In this document: in pieces, positions 51,067 through 59,362 of the stretch | Layout of the letters: each line of letters starts with the position of its first letter | How positions within the stretch are numbered: position 1 is the first letter of the stretch | Assembly: GCF_014195505.1 (NCBI RefSeq) | Contig: NZ_JACIBV010000002.1 | Location: 310,001-374,000, forward strand | Direction of reading: 5' to 3' | Length of the DNA stretch: 64,000 nt | Origin: Nonomuraea dietziae | GTDB lineage: Bacteria; Actinomycetota; Actinomycetes; Streptosporangiales; Streptosporangiaceae | Position numbers and translations under genes: made by a program | The notes under the pieces: generated by a model | What the model saw: only the letters and a program-made list of their open reading frames with translations | The model's database searches: none | What the model was told of the DNA's origin: nothing

Positions 51067-52061
51067 CTGGTTCCGCTCTCTGCGAGCTTGGCGACCTGCT
51101 CGGCGTTGTCCTTGGTCACGAATCCCGGGCCGGTGTTGACCGGCAGCCCGCCGCCGACGGTGTTGAGGTTGGACTTGTACAGGTGCAGGAAGGTGATCGG
51201 CAGCCAGCCCTGCAGGTACTGCTGCTGGTCGACGGCGAACAGGACCTCGCCGTCCTTGATGGCGGTCACCACGTCGCCCGACAGGTCGAAGGTGCCCAGC
51301 TTGGCCTGCGAGCCCGCGTCCTTGAGCGCGTCCCTCGCCGCGATGGCCACGGCGGGGTTGAGCGCCAGCACGCCGTTGATCGCCTGGTCCGACTGGATCT
51401 TCGCGGTCACCTTGGAGCTGACGTCGGCCAGGTTGCTGACGTCCACCTGCAGGCGCTCGACCGATCCGCCGAGCGTCTGCTCGGCGCCCTTGCACCGCTG
51501 GTCGAGGCCGACGTTGCCGGCCTCGTGGATGACGCACAGCAGCTTGGTGACGCCCGCCGCCTTGAGCTGTTCGCCCGCGCCGCGCCCCGCCACGTCCTCC
51601 GACTGGCCGACGTGCGTGAGGGCGCCGAACTCCTTGGAGCGGTCGAGGCCGGAGTTGACAGTGATCACTGGGATCCTGGCGGCGACGGCCTTGCCGATCG
51701 ACTCCTTCAGCGCGTCGGGGTTGGCCATCGAGACCACGATCCCGTCGACCTTCTGCGTGACCGCCTGGTCGATGAGCTGCGACTGCTTGGCCGCGTCGCC
51801 GTCGCCCTGGTAGGTGACGCTCGCGCCGTACTGCTTGCCCGCGGCCTCCGCCCCGTTCTTGACCACGTCCCAGAAGGAGTCGCCGGGTGCCGCGTGGGTG
51901 ATGACGGCGTAGGTGCCGCCCCCTCCGGCGGGGGCCGCGGTGGGAGCCGGCGAGCCGGCGGGCGCCGTGGCGGGGGCGGCGGACTGTGCCGCGCCACCGC
52001 CCGAGCAGCCCGCGAGGGCCAGCGCGCCTGCCAGGACCAGCACGATCGGGGTTCGTTTCAT
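51063..52061 (-). CDS. sugar-type ABC transporter substrate-binding lipoprotein
   Basis: 332 residues. A lipobox LALAGC gives lipidated Cys19, then a Pro/Ala-rich linker and a periplasmic-binding fold of the LacI/ribose type: AVITHAAPGDSFWDVVKNGAEAAG, VDGIVVSMANPDAL, IPVITVNSG, ALNPAVAIAARDAL and GEVLFAVDQQQYLQGW. It should deliver a sugar or sugar-like compound to the permease. ATG 52061 has TTGGAGG upstream. First gene of the operon, divergent from the TetR regulator. Confidence 0.9.
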   Translation of the reverse strand: MKRTPIVLVLAGALALAGCSGGGAAQSAAPATAPAGSPAPTAAPAGGGGTYAVITHAAPGDSFWDVVKNGAEAAGKQYGASVTYQGDGDAAKQSQLIDQAVTQKVDGIVVSMANPDALKESIGKAVAARIPVITVNSGLDRSKEFGALTHVGQSEDVAGRGAGEQLKAAGVTKLLCVIHEAGNVGLDQRCKGAEQTLGGSVERLQVDVSNLADVSSKVTAKIQSDQAINGVLALNPAVAIAARDALKDAGSQAKLGTFDLSGDVVTAIKDGEVLFAVDQQQYLQGWLPITFLHLYKSNLNTVGGGLPVNTGPGFVTKDNAEQVAKLAESGTR

Positions 52062-52094
52062 GCGATACCTCCAAGACCATCGGGCACGTCCTTG

Positions 52095-52123
52095 ATGTAA
52101 ACGCGTGGTCACCCCTTCGTCAA
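52095..52123 (-). promoter_or_regulatory. sigma-70-like promoter for the ABC operon
   Basis: On the minus strand TTGACG (52118-52123) and TTACAT (52095-52100) are separated by 17 bp, about 34 bases before the binding-protein ATG. Confidence 0.5.
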
Positions 52124-52163
52124 CAATTTGTCGTGACATTAGGACTAATGAGCGGGTTACAGA

Positions 52164-52182
52164 ACGGAATCGTTCGTTCCGT
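52164..52182. promoter_or_regulatory. TetR operator overlapping a leaderless promoter
   Basis: ACGGAATCGTTCGTTCCGT has perfect ACGGAA/TTCCGT arms. A TAGTAT -10-like hexamer (52182-52187) starts at its edge and lies 9 bases before the tetR ATG, so the transcript is probably leaderless and repressed by its own product. Confidence 0.55.
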
Positions 52183-52196
52183 AGTATGGTCGTGTC

Positions 52197-52835
52197 ATGA
52201 CCGCCACACCGATGAGCGGCCGCCGTGCTCAGGCCGCCCGCAACGACGAAGCCATCCTCCAGGCGGCGAGAGCCGTCTTCACCACCGATCCGAGCGCGCC
52301 CATCTCGGCGGTGTCCGAGCGGGCGGGGGTCGGCATCAGCGCGCTCTACCGCCGCTACGGCAGCAAGGAGGGGTTGCTGCAGAAGCTCTGCGGCGACGGC
52401 CTCGAGCTCTACATCGCCGCCTCGGAGAAGTCACTGGCGATGCGGGGTGACCCGTGGGAGGCGTTCACGACGTACATGCGCGACATCGTCGACGCCGACT
52501 CCAGCTCCCTCACCATCGCGCTGGCCGGCACCTTCCAGCCCACCGAGGAGCTCTACCACGCCTCCGCGCGCGCCTCCCAGCTGGCCATCGAGGTCCACGA
52601 CCGCGCGGTGAAGGCCGGCGCGCTGCGACCCGACGTGACCGCCGCCGACATCGCGCTGCTGTTCGAGCAGATCGCCTCCATCAAGCTCGGCGACGGGCAG
52701 CGCACCACCGAGCTGCGGCACCGCTACCTGACGCTGGTGCTCGACTCCCTGCGCAACCCCCCCGCCCACCAGCCGCTGCCCGGCCCTCCGCCCACGGACG
52801 AGGAGCTCGAGCAGCGCTGGGCGCCGCCCTCCTGA
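52197..52835 (+). CDS. TetR family transcriptional regulator of the ABC importer
   Basis: 212 residues. HTH: AAARAVFTTDPSAPISAVSERAGVGISALYRRYGSKEGLLQKL pattern, residues 18-60 (shown here in part by motif order). The C-terminal domain includes EEALYHASARASQLA-type helices and a Pro-rich tail PPAHQPLPGPPPTDEELEQRW. No ribosome-binding site precedes ATG 52197, in keeping with leaderless translation. Divergent to the ABC operon, with a palindrome between the two; likely regulator of both. Confidence 0.88.
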   Translation: MTATPMSGRRAQAARNDEAILQAARAVFTTDPSAPISAVSERAGVGISALYRRYGSKEGLLQKLCGDGLELYIAASEKSLAMRGDPWEAFTTYMRDIVDADSSSLTIALAGTFQPTEELYHASARASQLAIEVHDRAVKAGALRPDVTAADIALLFEQIASIKLGDGQRTTELRHRYLTLVLDSLRNPPAHQPLPGPPPTDEELEQRWAPPS

Positions 52836-52855
52836 CGGCGCGCCCCGCCGTAGGC

Positions 52856-53656
52856 TCAGAGGGCGAGCCGCTCGGCCAGCGCGAGCGTGCGGCGCGCCCT
52901 CGTGATGATCGGCGCGTCCACGAGGCGGCCGTCGGGCAGCGCGACCGCGCCCACGTCGACGGCGCTTTCGGCGGCCTCCACGATCTCCCGCGCGGCGGCC
53001 ACCTCCTCCCCCGACGGCCTGAACGCCTCGCGGATCACCGGCAGCTGCCGCGGATGGATCGCGGTGCGGCCGAACAGCCCGAATCCCCGCCCACGCCTGG
53101 TCGAGGCCAGCAGCCCCTCGTCGTCGGCGACGTTGGCGTACACCGACATCGGCACCGGCGGCAGCCCCACCGCGGCCGCGGCCAGCACCGCCCTGATACG
53201 CAGCTGGTCGAGCGCCGCCTCGTCGGTGAGCGACAGCTGGGCGATCAGGTCCTGCTCGCCCAGCGCCACGCCGGCCACCCTCGGGTGCGCCGCGATCGCC
53301 ACCGCGTTGACCACACCGGCCGCCGACTCCAGCAGCGCGTGGATCGGCGCGTCCAGATCGACCAGGTCCACCGCCGCGGGCGACTCCACCTTCGGCACGC
53401 GCACCCCCGCCATCGGGAGTCCCTCCAGCGCCCGCAGGTCGAGCTGACCCTCGTCGGTGGCCGGGTCGTTGATCCGCACATGGACGGCGGGCGCCCCGCC
53501 GCGCAGGTAGGCGACCGCGTTGCGCCTGGCCTCCTCCTTGCGGGAGGGGGCGACGGAGTCCTCCAGGTCGATGATCACCACGTCGGCGCCCGACGTCACG
53601 GCCTTGTCGAACCGCTCGGGCCTGTCAGCCGGAACATAGAGCCACGTGAGGTTCAT
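52856..53656 (-). CDS. HpcH/HpaI-type CoA-ester lyase (CitE-like)
   Basis: 266 residues. TIM-barrel lyase: VIIDLEDSVAPSRKEEARRNA near residue 28, substrate Arg in HVRINDPAT, VRVPKVESP with the metal-binding Glu, and the C-terminal GLFGRTAIHPRQLPVIREAF signature. Stand-alone homologues cleave malyl-, citramalyl- or methylmalyl-CoA-type thioesters. ATGA overlap with the upstream CoA-transferase suggests a two-step route: CoA activation, then lyase cleavage of a C5-C6 hydroxy-acid. Confidence 0.9.
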   Translation of the reverse strand: MNLTWLYVPADRPERFDKAVTSGADVVIIDLEDSVAPSRKEEARRNAVAYLRGGAPAVHVRINDPATDEGQLDLRALEGLPMAGVRVPKVESPAAVDLVDLDAPIHALLESAAGVVNAVAIAAHPRVAGVALGEQDLIAQLSLTDEAALDQLRIRAVLAAAAVGLPPVPMSVYANVADDEGLLASTRRGRGFGLFGRTAIHPRQLPVIREAFRPSGEEVAAAREIVEAAESAVDVGAVALPDGRLVDAPIITRARRTLALAERLAL

Positions 53657-54840
53657 GCGATCACCCCGTTCTCCCGCAGTTGCTTGATCTGCTCGGGCGT
53701 GTAGTCGAGCTCGCCCAGCACCTCGTCGGTGTCGCGGCCGAGTGGTCGTCCGGTCCAGCGCACCTCGCCGGGGGTCTCCGACAGCCTGAACAGCACGTTC
53801 TGCACGGTCACCGAACCCAGCTCCTCGTCGGGCAGCTCGACGAAGGTGTTCAGCGCCTCGTACTGCGGATCCTCGGCAATGTCCTTTACGTTGTAGATCG
53901 GAGCGATCGCCGCCTGCGCCTCCTCGAAGCGGGCCACGACCTCCTCCGCGTCACGTGCGGCGATCCACGAGCCGACCGCCTCATCCAGCTCCTCCACGTG
54001 CTCTACCCGGCCCGCCCCGCTGGAGAACCACGGCTGCGCGACCAGGTCGGGCCTGCCCACCAGCGTGACCACGCGCTCGGCGATGGTCTGCGCGCTGGTG
54101 GAGACGGCCAGCCAGCGGCCGTCCCTGGTGCGGTAGGTGTTGCGGGGAGCGTTGCTGCTCGAACGGTTGCCCGTGCGCCGCGGCACCACTCCGAGCGCCT
54201 TGTAGGCCGTCATCTGCGGTCCGAGCAGGCCCATGATCGGCTCGATGATGGCCATGTCGACGACCTGGCCGCGTCCGGTCCGCTCGCGGGCGTGCAGCGC
54301 CACCATGACGGCGTAGGCCATCGCCAGTCCCGCGATGCCGTCGGCCAGCGCGAGCGGCGGCAGCGTCGGCGGCCCCTCGGGCTCGCCCGTCATCGAGGCG
54401 AAGCCGCTCATCGCCTCGGCCAGCGTGCCGAACCCCGGCCGGCTCGCCATCGGCCCGAACTGGCCGAACCCGGTCATCCTCGCCACGATCAGGCGGGGGT
54501 TGAGCGCCAGCAGGTCCTCAGGCGCGAGGCCCCAGCGCTCCAGCGTGCCAGGCCTGAAGTTCTCCACCAGCACGTCCGACTCCCGCACCAGGCGGCGCAG
54601 GATCTCCTGCCCCTCGGGCTTGGACAGGTCGACGGCCGCGGCCCTCTTGTTGCGCGAGAGCGACTTCCACCACAGGCCGACCCCGTCCTTGGCGGCCCCG
54701 TGCCCGCGCGAGGGGTCTCCGCGCCTGGGGTGCTCGATCTTGATGACGTCGGCGCCGAAGTCGCCCAGCATCATCGCGGCGGACGGCCCGGCGAACAACG
54801 TCGCCGCGTCAATCACTCGGATATCGGCAAGACTGGTCAT
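53653..54840 (-). CDS. CaiB/BaiF family III CoA-transferase
   Basis: 395 residues, full length. It begins LADIRVIDAATLFAGPSAAMMLGDFGADVIKIEHP; DVLVENFRPGTLERWGL is the family motif, and the catalytic Asp is expected in GRGQVVDMAIIEP. Transfers CoA between a donor thioester and a carboxylic acid. First gene of the pair with the CitE-like lyase and divergent from a GntR regulator across only 20 bases. Confidence 0.92.
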   Translation of the reverse strand: MTSLADIRVIDAATLFAGPSAAMMLGDFGADVIKIEHPRRGDPSRGHGAAKDGVGLWWKSLSRNKRAAAVDLSKPEGQEILRRLVRESDVLVENFRPGTLERWGLAPEDLLALNPRLIVARMTGFGQFGPMASRPGFGTLAEAMSGFASMTGEPEGPPTLPPLALADGIAGLAMAYAVMVALHARERTGRGQVVDMAIIEPIMGLLGPQMTAYKALGVVPRRTGNRSSSNAPRNTYRTRDGRWLAVSTSAQTIAERVVTLVGRPDLVAQPWFSSGAGRVEHVEELDEAVGSWIAARDAEEVVARFEEAQAAIAPIYNVKDIAEDPQYEALNTFVELPDEELGSVTVQNVLFRLSETPGEVRWTGRPLGRDTDEVLGELDYTPEQIKQLRENGVIA

Positions 54841-54846
54841 AGTCCT

Positions 54847-54862
54847 ATATCTTATAAGTTAT
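54847..54862. promoter_or_regulatory. GntR operator spanning a 20-bp divergent promoter
   Basis: ATATCTTATAAGTTAT is palindromic around CTTATAAG (one mismatched pair) and fills the 20 bases between the CaiB ATG (54840) and the GntR ATG (54861), even covering the latter's first two bases. This is an A+T island in G+C-rich DNA. Confidence 0.6.
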
Positions 54863-55514
54863 GCGAGCGCCCATGAGCAAAGCGGACTACGCGTACGAGG
54901 TGCTGCTGGAGGAGATCAGGACGGGCCAGATCCCCGGCGGAACCGCGCTGCGCGCCGCGGCCGTCGCCGCCAGGCTCGGGGTGTCGGTCACCCCGGTGAG
55001 AGAGGCCCTGCGCCGCCTGGAGAAGGATCGGCTGATCAGCTACGAGACGCACCACGGCGCGACGGTCGTCGATCTCGGGGACGAGGCGCTGGCGGAGTTC
55101 TACGGCGTGCGCGCGGTGGTGGAGGGCCTGGGAGCGAGGCTGGCCGCCTCCCGCGTCACGGCCGTGGAGCTGGCCGACCTGCGCGAGCTGCACCGCTCGA
55201 TGGTCGAGGCGGCCGCGGCAGGGCGGCTGGAAGGGCTGGGCGCTGGCTCGGAACGCTTCCACCTGCGGATCGCCGACATCGGCGGGCCCGCCTTCCTCGG
55301 CCAGCACGCCAGAGCGGTGCGGGCCAGCTTCCCCGTGCCCGCCACGGCCTCGCTGTGGCTCGACCCCGAGGTGGCGGCGCGGCAGCTGGAGGCGCACGAG
55401 CGGATCCTGCGGGCGCTGGAGGAGGGCGACGGGGCCAGCGCCGAGCGCGTAATGATCGAGCACGTCGAGGCGGGCGCCGTCCACCGGCGCGAGCACGGCG
55501 CGCCGCCGGTCTGA
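54861..55514 (+). CDS. GntR family (FCD) transcriptional regulator
   Basis: 217 residues. Winged helix (about 10-75): YAYEVLLEEIRTGQIPGGTALRAAAVAARLGVSVTPVREALRRLEKDRLI. The FCD effector domain follows (LAEFYGVRAVVEGLGARLAA, FHLRIADIGG, AHERILRALEEGDGASAERVMIEHVEAG), with His residues that bind metal in the family. ATG 54861 has no ribosome-binding site and is likely leaderless; ATG 54873 is an alternative. Presumed repressor of the CoA-transferase/lyase pair. Confidence 0.9.
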   Translation: MRAPMSKADYAYEVLLEEIRTGQIPGGTALRAAAVAARLGVSVTPVREALRRLEKDRLISYETHHGATVVDLGDEALAEFYGVRAVVEGLGARLAASRVTAVELADLRELHRSMVEAAAAGRLEGLGAGSERFHLRIADIGGPAFLGQHARAVRASFPVPATASLWLDPEVAARQLEAHERILRALEEGDGASAERVMIEHVEAGAVHRREHGAPPV

Positions 55515-55550
55515 GCCCCGGCTCCGGCCCGGCGTCGCGGCCCCCGCGCC

Positions 55551-56870
55551 TCAGACCCGCGCGGCCCTGCAGGCGAGCTGGAGGGCCAGGCGTTGCTGGG
55601 GGTCGTCCAGGTCGGCCTGGAGCAGTTCCTCGATGCGCCTGACGTTCCTGCTGACGGCGTTGCGGTGCATGCGCACCTCCTCGGCGGCCCTTGCGGGCGA
55701 GCCGTGGTGGTCGAGGTAGGCCCGCAGGATCTCCAGCAGCAACCCGGCCTTCTTCTGCTCCATGATCGGCTGCAGCAGCTCTCTCACCGCCTGCTGTGCC
55801 GCGTCGGAGGAGTACCACTCCTCCAGCATCCGGTCCAGGCCGGCCAGGTCGTAGGTGGTCAGGGCCGAGGAGCCCCTGCGCACGGCCGTACGGGCCTCGG
55901 AGGCCGAGGTGCGCAGCCCCAGCAGCCCCTGGTGGGCGGTGCTGACACCGCATCGCAGGTCGGCGCCGGCCGGCCGTACGCGCTCGAGCAGCAGCGCCGC
56001 GTCCCTGGCGGCCGCGCGCAGGCCCGCGCGCCCCGGATCGTGCGCCGAGGTGCGCACCACGATCAGCGCCCCGTCGGCCATGGTGACGCTCCACTCGGGC
56101 CCCACCAGCTCCCGCACCAGCCGCGCGGCCCGCGTCGCGAGAGTGTCGAGCAGCGCGTAGGGCTCGGGGCCCTCCATCCGCAGCACCACGTGCCACCCGT
56201 CGACGGGCAGCCCGAGCGTGCGCGCCCTCGGGGCCAGCTCCTGGGCCTGCTTCTCCGGCGCGACCAGCAGCTCGGTCAGCACCTGGGCGCGCGAGCGGGC
56301 CGGCGCCTCCTCCGAGGGCCCCGCCGCCGCCGCGAGCTCGGCCAGCTTGAGCACGATCCGCGTCGCCCTGCCCAGGTGGTCGTCGCGCTCCTGCGCGGAG
56401 AAGTCCGCCGCCACCTCGACGCCGAGAGCCGCGCCCGCCTCGGCGGCCATCCGCTCAGACGCTCCGGCGGCGGCGAGCACGCCGCGCACCGCCTTCTCCG
56501 CTCTCACCAGCGCGTCGGCGGCGTCACCGGCGATGGCGCGCTCGACGGCGACGACGAGCCCGGCCAGCTCCGTCCCGTCGGGCGCCGCCAGGAGCGCCAC
56601 CCCTGCCCGCTCGGCCAGGGCGGCGGCCGAGCGGGCCACCTCCACCGGCGCGGTCAGCACCAGCGCCGCCGCGCCCGCCGCGCCCGCGTCGCGCAGCACC
56701 ACCTCCAGGCGGTAGCCGGTGGCCCGCAGCGACGCCTCGCCCGTGAGCACGAGCACGGCGCCCGGCGGCTGGTCCACGACCGTGCGCAGGTCTTCCAGCA
56801 GCCGCACCCCCGTGGCGGGCCGCGGCTGCGCGGGCCCGGCCAGTCGGCGCAGGTCATCGCCCTTGTACAT
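55551..56870 (-). CDS. PucR/CdaR-family transcriptional regulator
   Basis: 439 residues. An N-terminal PucR-like domain (RRLAGPAQPRPATGVRLLEDLRTVV, PPGAVLVLTGEASL), a central GGDEF-like part (WHVVLRMEGPEPYALL, CGVSTAHQGLLGLRTSASEARTAV) and C-terminal HTH_30 (AYLDHHGSPARAAEEVRMHRNAVSRNVRRIEELLQADLDDPQQRLAL). ATG 56870 is divergent from the DUF917-first operon (56.96-63.26 kb), its probable target. Unlike the 42-kb paralogue it has no internal repeats. Confidence 0.9.
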   Translation of the reverse strand: MYKGDDLRRLAGPAQPRPATGVRLLEDLRTVVDQPPGAVLVLTGEASLRATGYRLEVVLRDAGAAGAAALVLTAPVEVARSAAALAERAGVALLAAPDGTELAGLVVAVERAIAGDAADALVRAEKAVRGVLAAAGASERMAAEAGAALGVEVAADFSAQERDDHLGRATRIVLKLAELAAAAGPSEEAPARSRAQVLTELLVAPEKQAQELAPRARTLGLPVDGWHVVLRMEGPEPYALLDTLATRAARLVRELVGPEWSVTMADGALIVVRTSAHDPGRAGLRAAARDAALLLERVRPAGADLRCGVSTAHQGLLGLRTSASEARTAVRRGSSALTTYDLAGLDRMLEEWYSSDAAQQAVRELLQPIMEQKKAGLLLEILRAYLDHHGSPARAAEEVRMHRNAVSRNVRRIEELLQADLDDPQQRLALQLACRAARV

Positions 56871-56877
56871 GCGTTCA

Positions 56878-56925
56878 GTGTGCCACCAGCACACCGATCC
56901 CCCAACGAGGGTCTCTCAGCACACC
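56878..56925. promoter_or_regulatory. inverted and direct repeats in pucR/DUF917 promoter
   Basis: GTGTGCCACCAGCACAC (56878-56894) has perfect 6-bp arms; CAGCACACC recurs at 56887-56895 and 56917-56925, 30 bp apart. Candidate PucR binding sites between the divergent genes. Confidence 0.45.
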
Positions 56926-56959
56926 CCAGGTGACCTGCGGCTTTCCTACTGTGGGAGAC

Positions 56960-58039
56960 ATGCACATCGACACGGGGGCGCTCCCCGCCTACGCCAGGGG
57001 ATGCGCCGTCCTCGGTTCGGGCGGCGGCGGTCCCGTGACGATCGCCAGGGCCGCCGCTCTCCAGGCGCTGGACGACCACGGTCCCGTCCGCGTGGTCCAG
57101 CCCGCCGACCTCGACCCCGACCTGCTGGTCATGCCGGTCGGGACCGCAGGCTCCTCTGCGGTGATGTCGGAGCGGGTCGGCGGCACCGACGAGCCCCTGT
57201 ACCTGCGCCAGAAGATAGAGGAGCTGTACGGCACGCCCGTCGCCGCCCTCATGGCCAGCGAGATCGGCGGCGCCAACGGCTGTCTGGCCGTCGCGTGGGC
57301 GGCCCGCCTCGGCCTGCCCCTGGTCGACGCCGACGGCATGGGCCGCGCCTTCCCCCGCATGGACCAGACCGTCATGCAGCTGCGCGGCATCTCCCCCACC
57401 CCGGCCGTGGTCTGCGACGGGCGCGGCAGGACCGTCGTCATCGACCACGTGTCGGGCCGCTGGCTGGAGCGCCTGGTCCGCGCCGCCCTCGAACCCTTCG
57501 GCGGCCAGGTGGCCACCAGCGAGTACGTGCTGCGCGGCCACCAGGTCGCCTCCTCCACCGCGCTCGGCTCGGTGACCAGGGCGCTGCGCCTCGGCACCGC
57601 GCTGCCCGCGCCCCTCATCTCGGGGAAGGTCGCCGAGACCGGTTCCATCCTCGTCGAAGGCCTCGGGCCCGACCTCGGCCGCCTGGTCAGGGTGGAGGCG
57701 GGTACCGAGTTCCTCGCCGTCATGGAGGACGGCGCGCCGCTCGCCGCCGTCCCCGACGTGATCGCGATGCTCGACTCCCGCACCGGCGAGGCCGTCGACA
57801 CCGAGCACGTCAGGTACGGCCTGCGGGTCAGCATCGTGCGCGTCCCCTGCGACCCCGTCTGGCACACCCCCGAAGGACTGCGGCTGGCAGGACCTGAGGC
57901 GTTCGGCCTGTTCGCCCTCCCGGCGCCCGCGACCTCCTCCGCTCCCCCTGGGGGACCCCCGCCCGCGGCCGCCTCCGCCCTCCGGGAGGACCCCCCGGCC
58001 GCGACCCCGTCCCCGCCGCAGCGGCCGGTGACGTCGTGA
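56960..58039 (+). CDS. DUF917 (S-Me-THD-like) family protein with Pro-rich C-terminal extension
   Basis: 359 residues. Conserved blocks are kept: LGSGGGGPVTIA, MASEIGGANGCLAVAWAARLGLPLVDADGMGRAFP and YGLRVSIVRVPCDPVWHTPEGLRLAGPEAFG. DUF917 members belong with the hydantoinase-A group and include proteins annotated as S-methyl-thiohydantoin desulfurase. The last ~37 residues are Pro/Ala/Ser-rich and encoded by a 35-bp duplicated element. ATG 56960 is the start; the GTG at 58036 of the next gene overlaps its stop. Confidence 0.85.
   Translation: MHIDTGALPAYARGCAVLGSGGGGPVTIARAAALQALDDHGPVRVVQPADLDPDLLVMPVGTAGSSAVMSERVGGTDEPLYLRQKIEELYGTPVAALMASEIGGANGCLAVAWAARLGLPLVDADGMGRAFPRMDQTVMQLRGISPTPAVVCDGRGRTVVIDHVSGRWLERLVRAALEPFGGQVATSEYVLRGHQVASSTALGSVTRALRLGTALPAPLISGKVAETGSILVEGLGPDLGRLVRVEAGTEFLAVMEDGAPLAAVPDVIAMLDSRTGEAVDTEHVRYGLRVSIVRVPCDPVWHTPEGLRLAGPEAFGLFALPAPATSSAPPGGPPPAAASALREDPPAATPSPPQRPVTS
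57924..57994. repeat. 2 x ~35-bp tandem duplication in the 3' end of the DUF917 gene
   Basis: Units 57924-57959 and 57960-57994 are imperfect copies, each containing an inverted CCCCCTGGGGG- or CTCCGGGAGG-type core. It looks like an inserted small repeat that extended the reading frame. Confidence 0.5.
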
Positions 58040-59337
58040 AGGCCGGAGTCGACGTCGGGCCGACCAACACCGACGCCGCCCTGCTCGGACACGCCGACGC
58101 GATCCTGTCCACCGTCAAGGTCGCCTCGGTCCCCGGCGACCCGGTGGCCAGCGTCACCGCCGCGCTCGGAAGGCTCGGCGCGCCGCCCCTCGCGCAGGTC
58201 GCGGTCGGGCTGCGCGGCGCCGCCTCGGCCGTGGACGACAGGCGCGGCCTGTACAAGGTCGCCGTCCTGCGCATCGGCGGGCACGAGGCGCAGGCCGTAC
58301 GGCCGCTGTTCGGCTGGCCGGAGGACCTGCTGCGGGCCGTCTGCGCCGGGACCGCGATCGTGGACGGCGGCGGCGGCCTGGACCGCGAGGACTGGACGCC
58401 CCTGGACACCGTCGCGGTCGCCCGCTTCGCCGCCGGCGTCGCGGGCAGGGCGCAGGCGGTCGCGATCACCGGCCTGTTCTCGCCCCTCGACGCCGAGCAG
58501 GAGCTCGAGGCCGCCGACATCGTCAGGGCCGAGCTGGGCGAACTGCCCGTCGCGCTGTCGGCCGACCTCGGCTCACTCGGCCTGATCGAGCGTGAGAACG
58601 CCACGGTCCTCGACGCCGCCCTGTCCGGCTTCGCCACCGACGTCGCCGCCCGCCTGGCGGCCGCGCTGTCGCCGGTCACCGCCGTCCACGTCACCCGCGG
58701 CGACGGCACGCTGATGAGCCTGGAGCACCTGGCGCGGCATCCGGGACTCAGCCTGGGCAGCGGCCCCGCCAGCATGCTGCGCGGCGCGGGCGTGCTGACC
58801 GGCCTCGAGGACGCCGTGGTCGCCGACGTCGGCGCGCGCCGCGTCAGGGTGGGCGCCCTCGCCGGCGGCTTCCCCGAGGAGGCCCCCGGCGGCGCCCGCA
58901 TCGGCGGCGTGCCCGTCGGCCTGCGCATCCCCGAGCTGATCAGGGTCCCCCGCCCCTTCGAGCCCGCCGAGCTGGCCGAGGCCGTCGACAGGATGCAGCC
59001 GGGCGCGGACCGCCTGCCGCTCGTGGTCGTCGGGGGAGGCGAGCGGGCCGTGCCGGGCGGGCTGCACCCGGCCCACGGCACGGCGGCGGGCGCCATCGGC
59101 GCGGCCACCAGCCCGGTCGGCGGTCAGTACGAACGCGTCGTGCGCCTGCCCGACCGCTCAGACCTGCCCGCGGCGCTGGAGGCGGTGATCGAGGAGGCCA
59201 GGGCCAGCGCCGTCAGGGCCGGCGCCGATCCCAGGCACGTGCGCATCCTCGAGGCCGCCGACACGCCGCTCGCCTACCTGCCAGGCCCCTTCGTACGGCT
59301 GCGCGCCAGGGCCGCGGGCCCGCCCGCCCAGCTGTGA
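58036..59337 (+). CDS. hydantoinase/oxoprolinase A-like protein with degenerate ATPase site
   Basis: 433 residues. It aligns with the 505-residue paralogue at 60.7 kb: KAGVDVGPTNTDAALLG versus RIGIDVGGTNTDAALIG, LIERENATVLDAALSGFATDV versus LLARENATIVNAALRPLAERA, and VVVGGGERAVPG versus VLVGGGSILIRE. But the second phosphate motif VVDIGGTTSDVG is VVADVGARRVRVG, and the IGIGGGSLV loop plus surrounding ~50 residues are missing. Likely a pseudo-subunit. Start GTG 58036 overlaps the DUF917 stop. Confidence 0.82.
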   Translation: MKAGVDVGPTNTDAALLGHADAILSTVKVASVPGDPVASVTAALGRLGAPPLAQVAVGLRGAASAVDDRRGLYKVAVLRIGGHEAQAVRPLFGWPEDLLRAVCAGTAIVDGGGGLDREDWTPLDTVAVARFAAGVAGRAQAVAITGLFSPLDAEQELEAADIVRAELGELPVALSADLGSLGLIERENATVLDAALSGFATDVAARLAAALSPVTAVHVTRGDGTLMSLEHLARHPGLSLGSGPASMLRGAGVLTGLEDAVVADVGARRVRVGALAGGFPEEAPGGARIGGVPVGLRIPELIRVPRPFEPAELAEAVDRMQPGADRLPLVVVGGGERAVPGGLHPAHGTAAGAIGAATSPVGGQYERVVRLPDRSDLPAALEAVIEEARASAVRAGADPRHVRILEAADTPLAYLPGPFVRLRARAAGPPAQL

Positions 59338-59362
59338 GACCCCCACGAAAGGCACACCTTCC

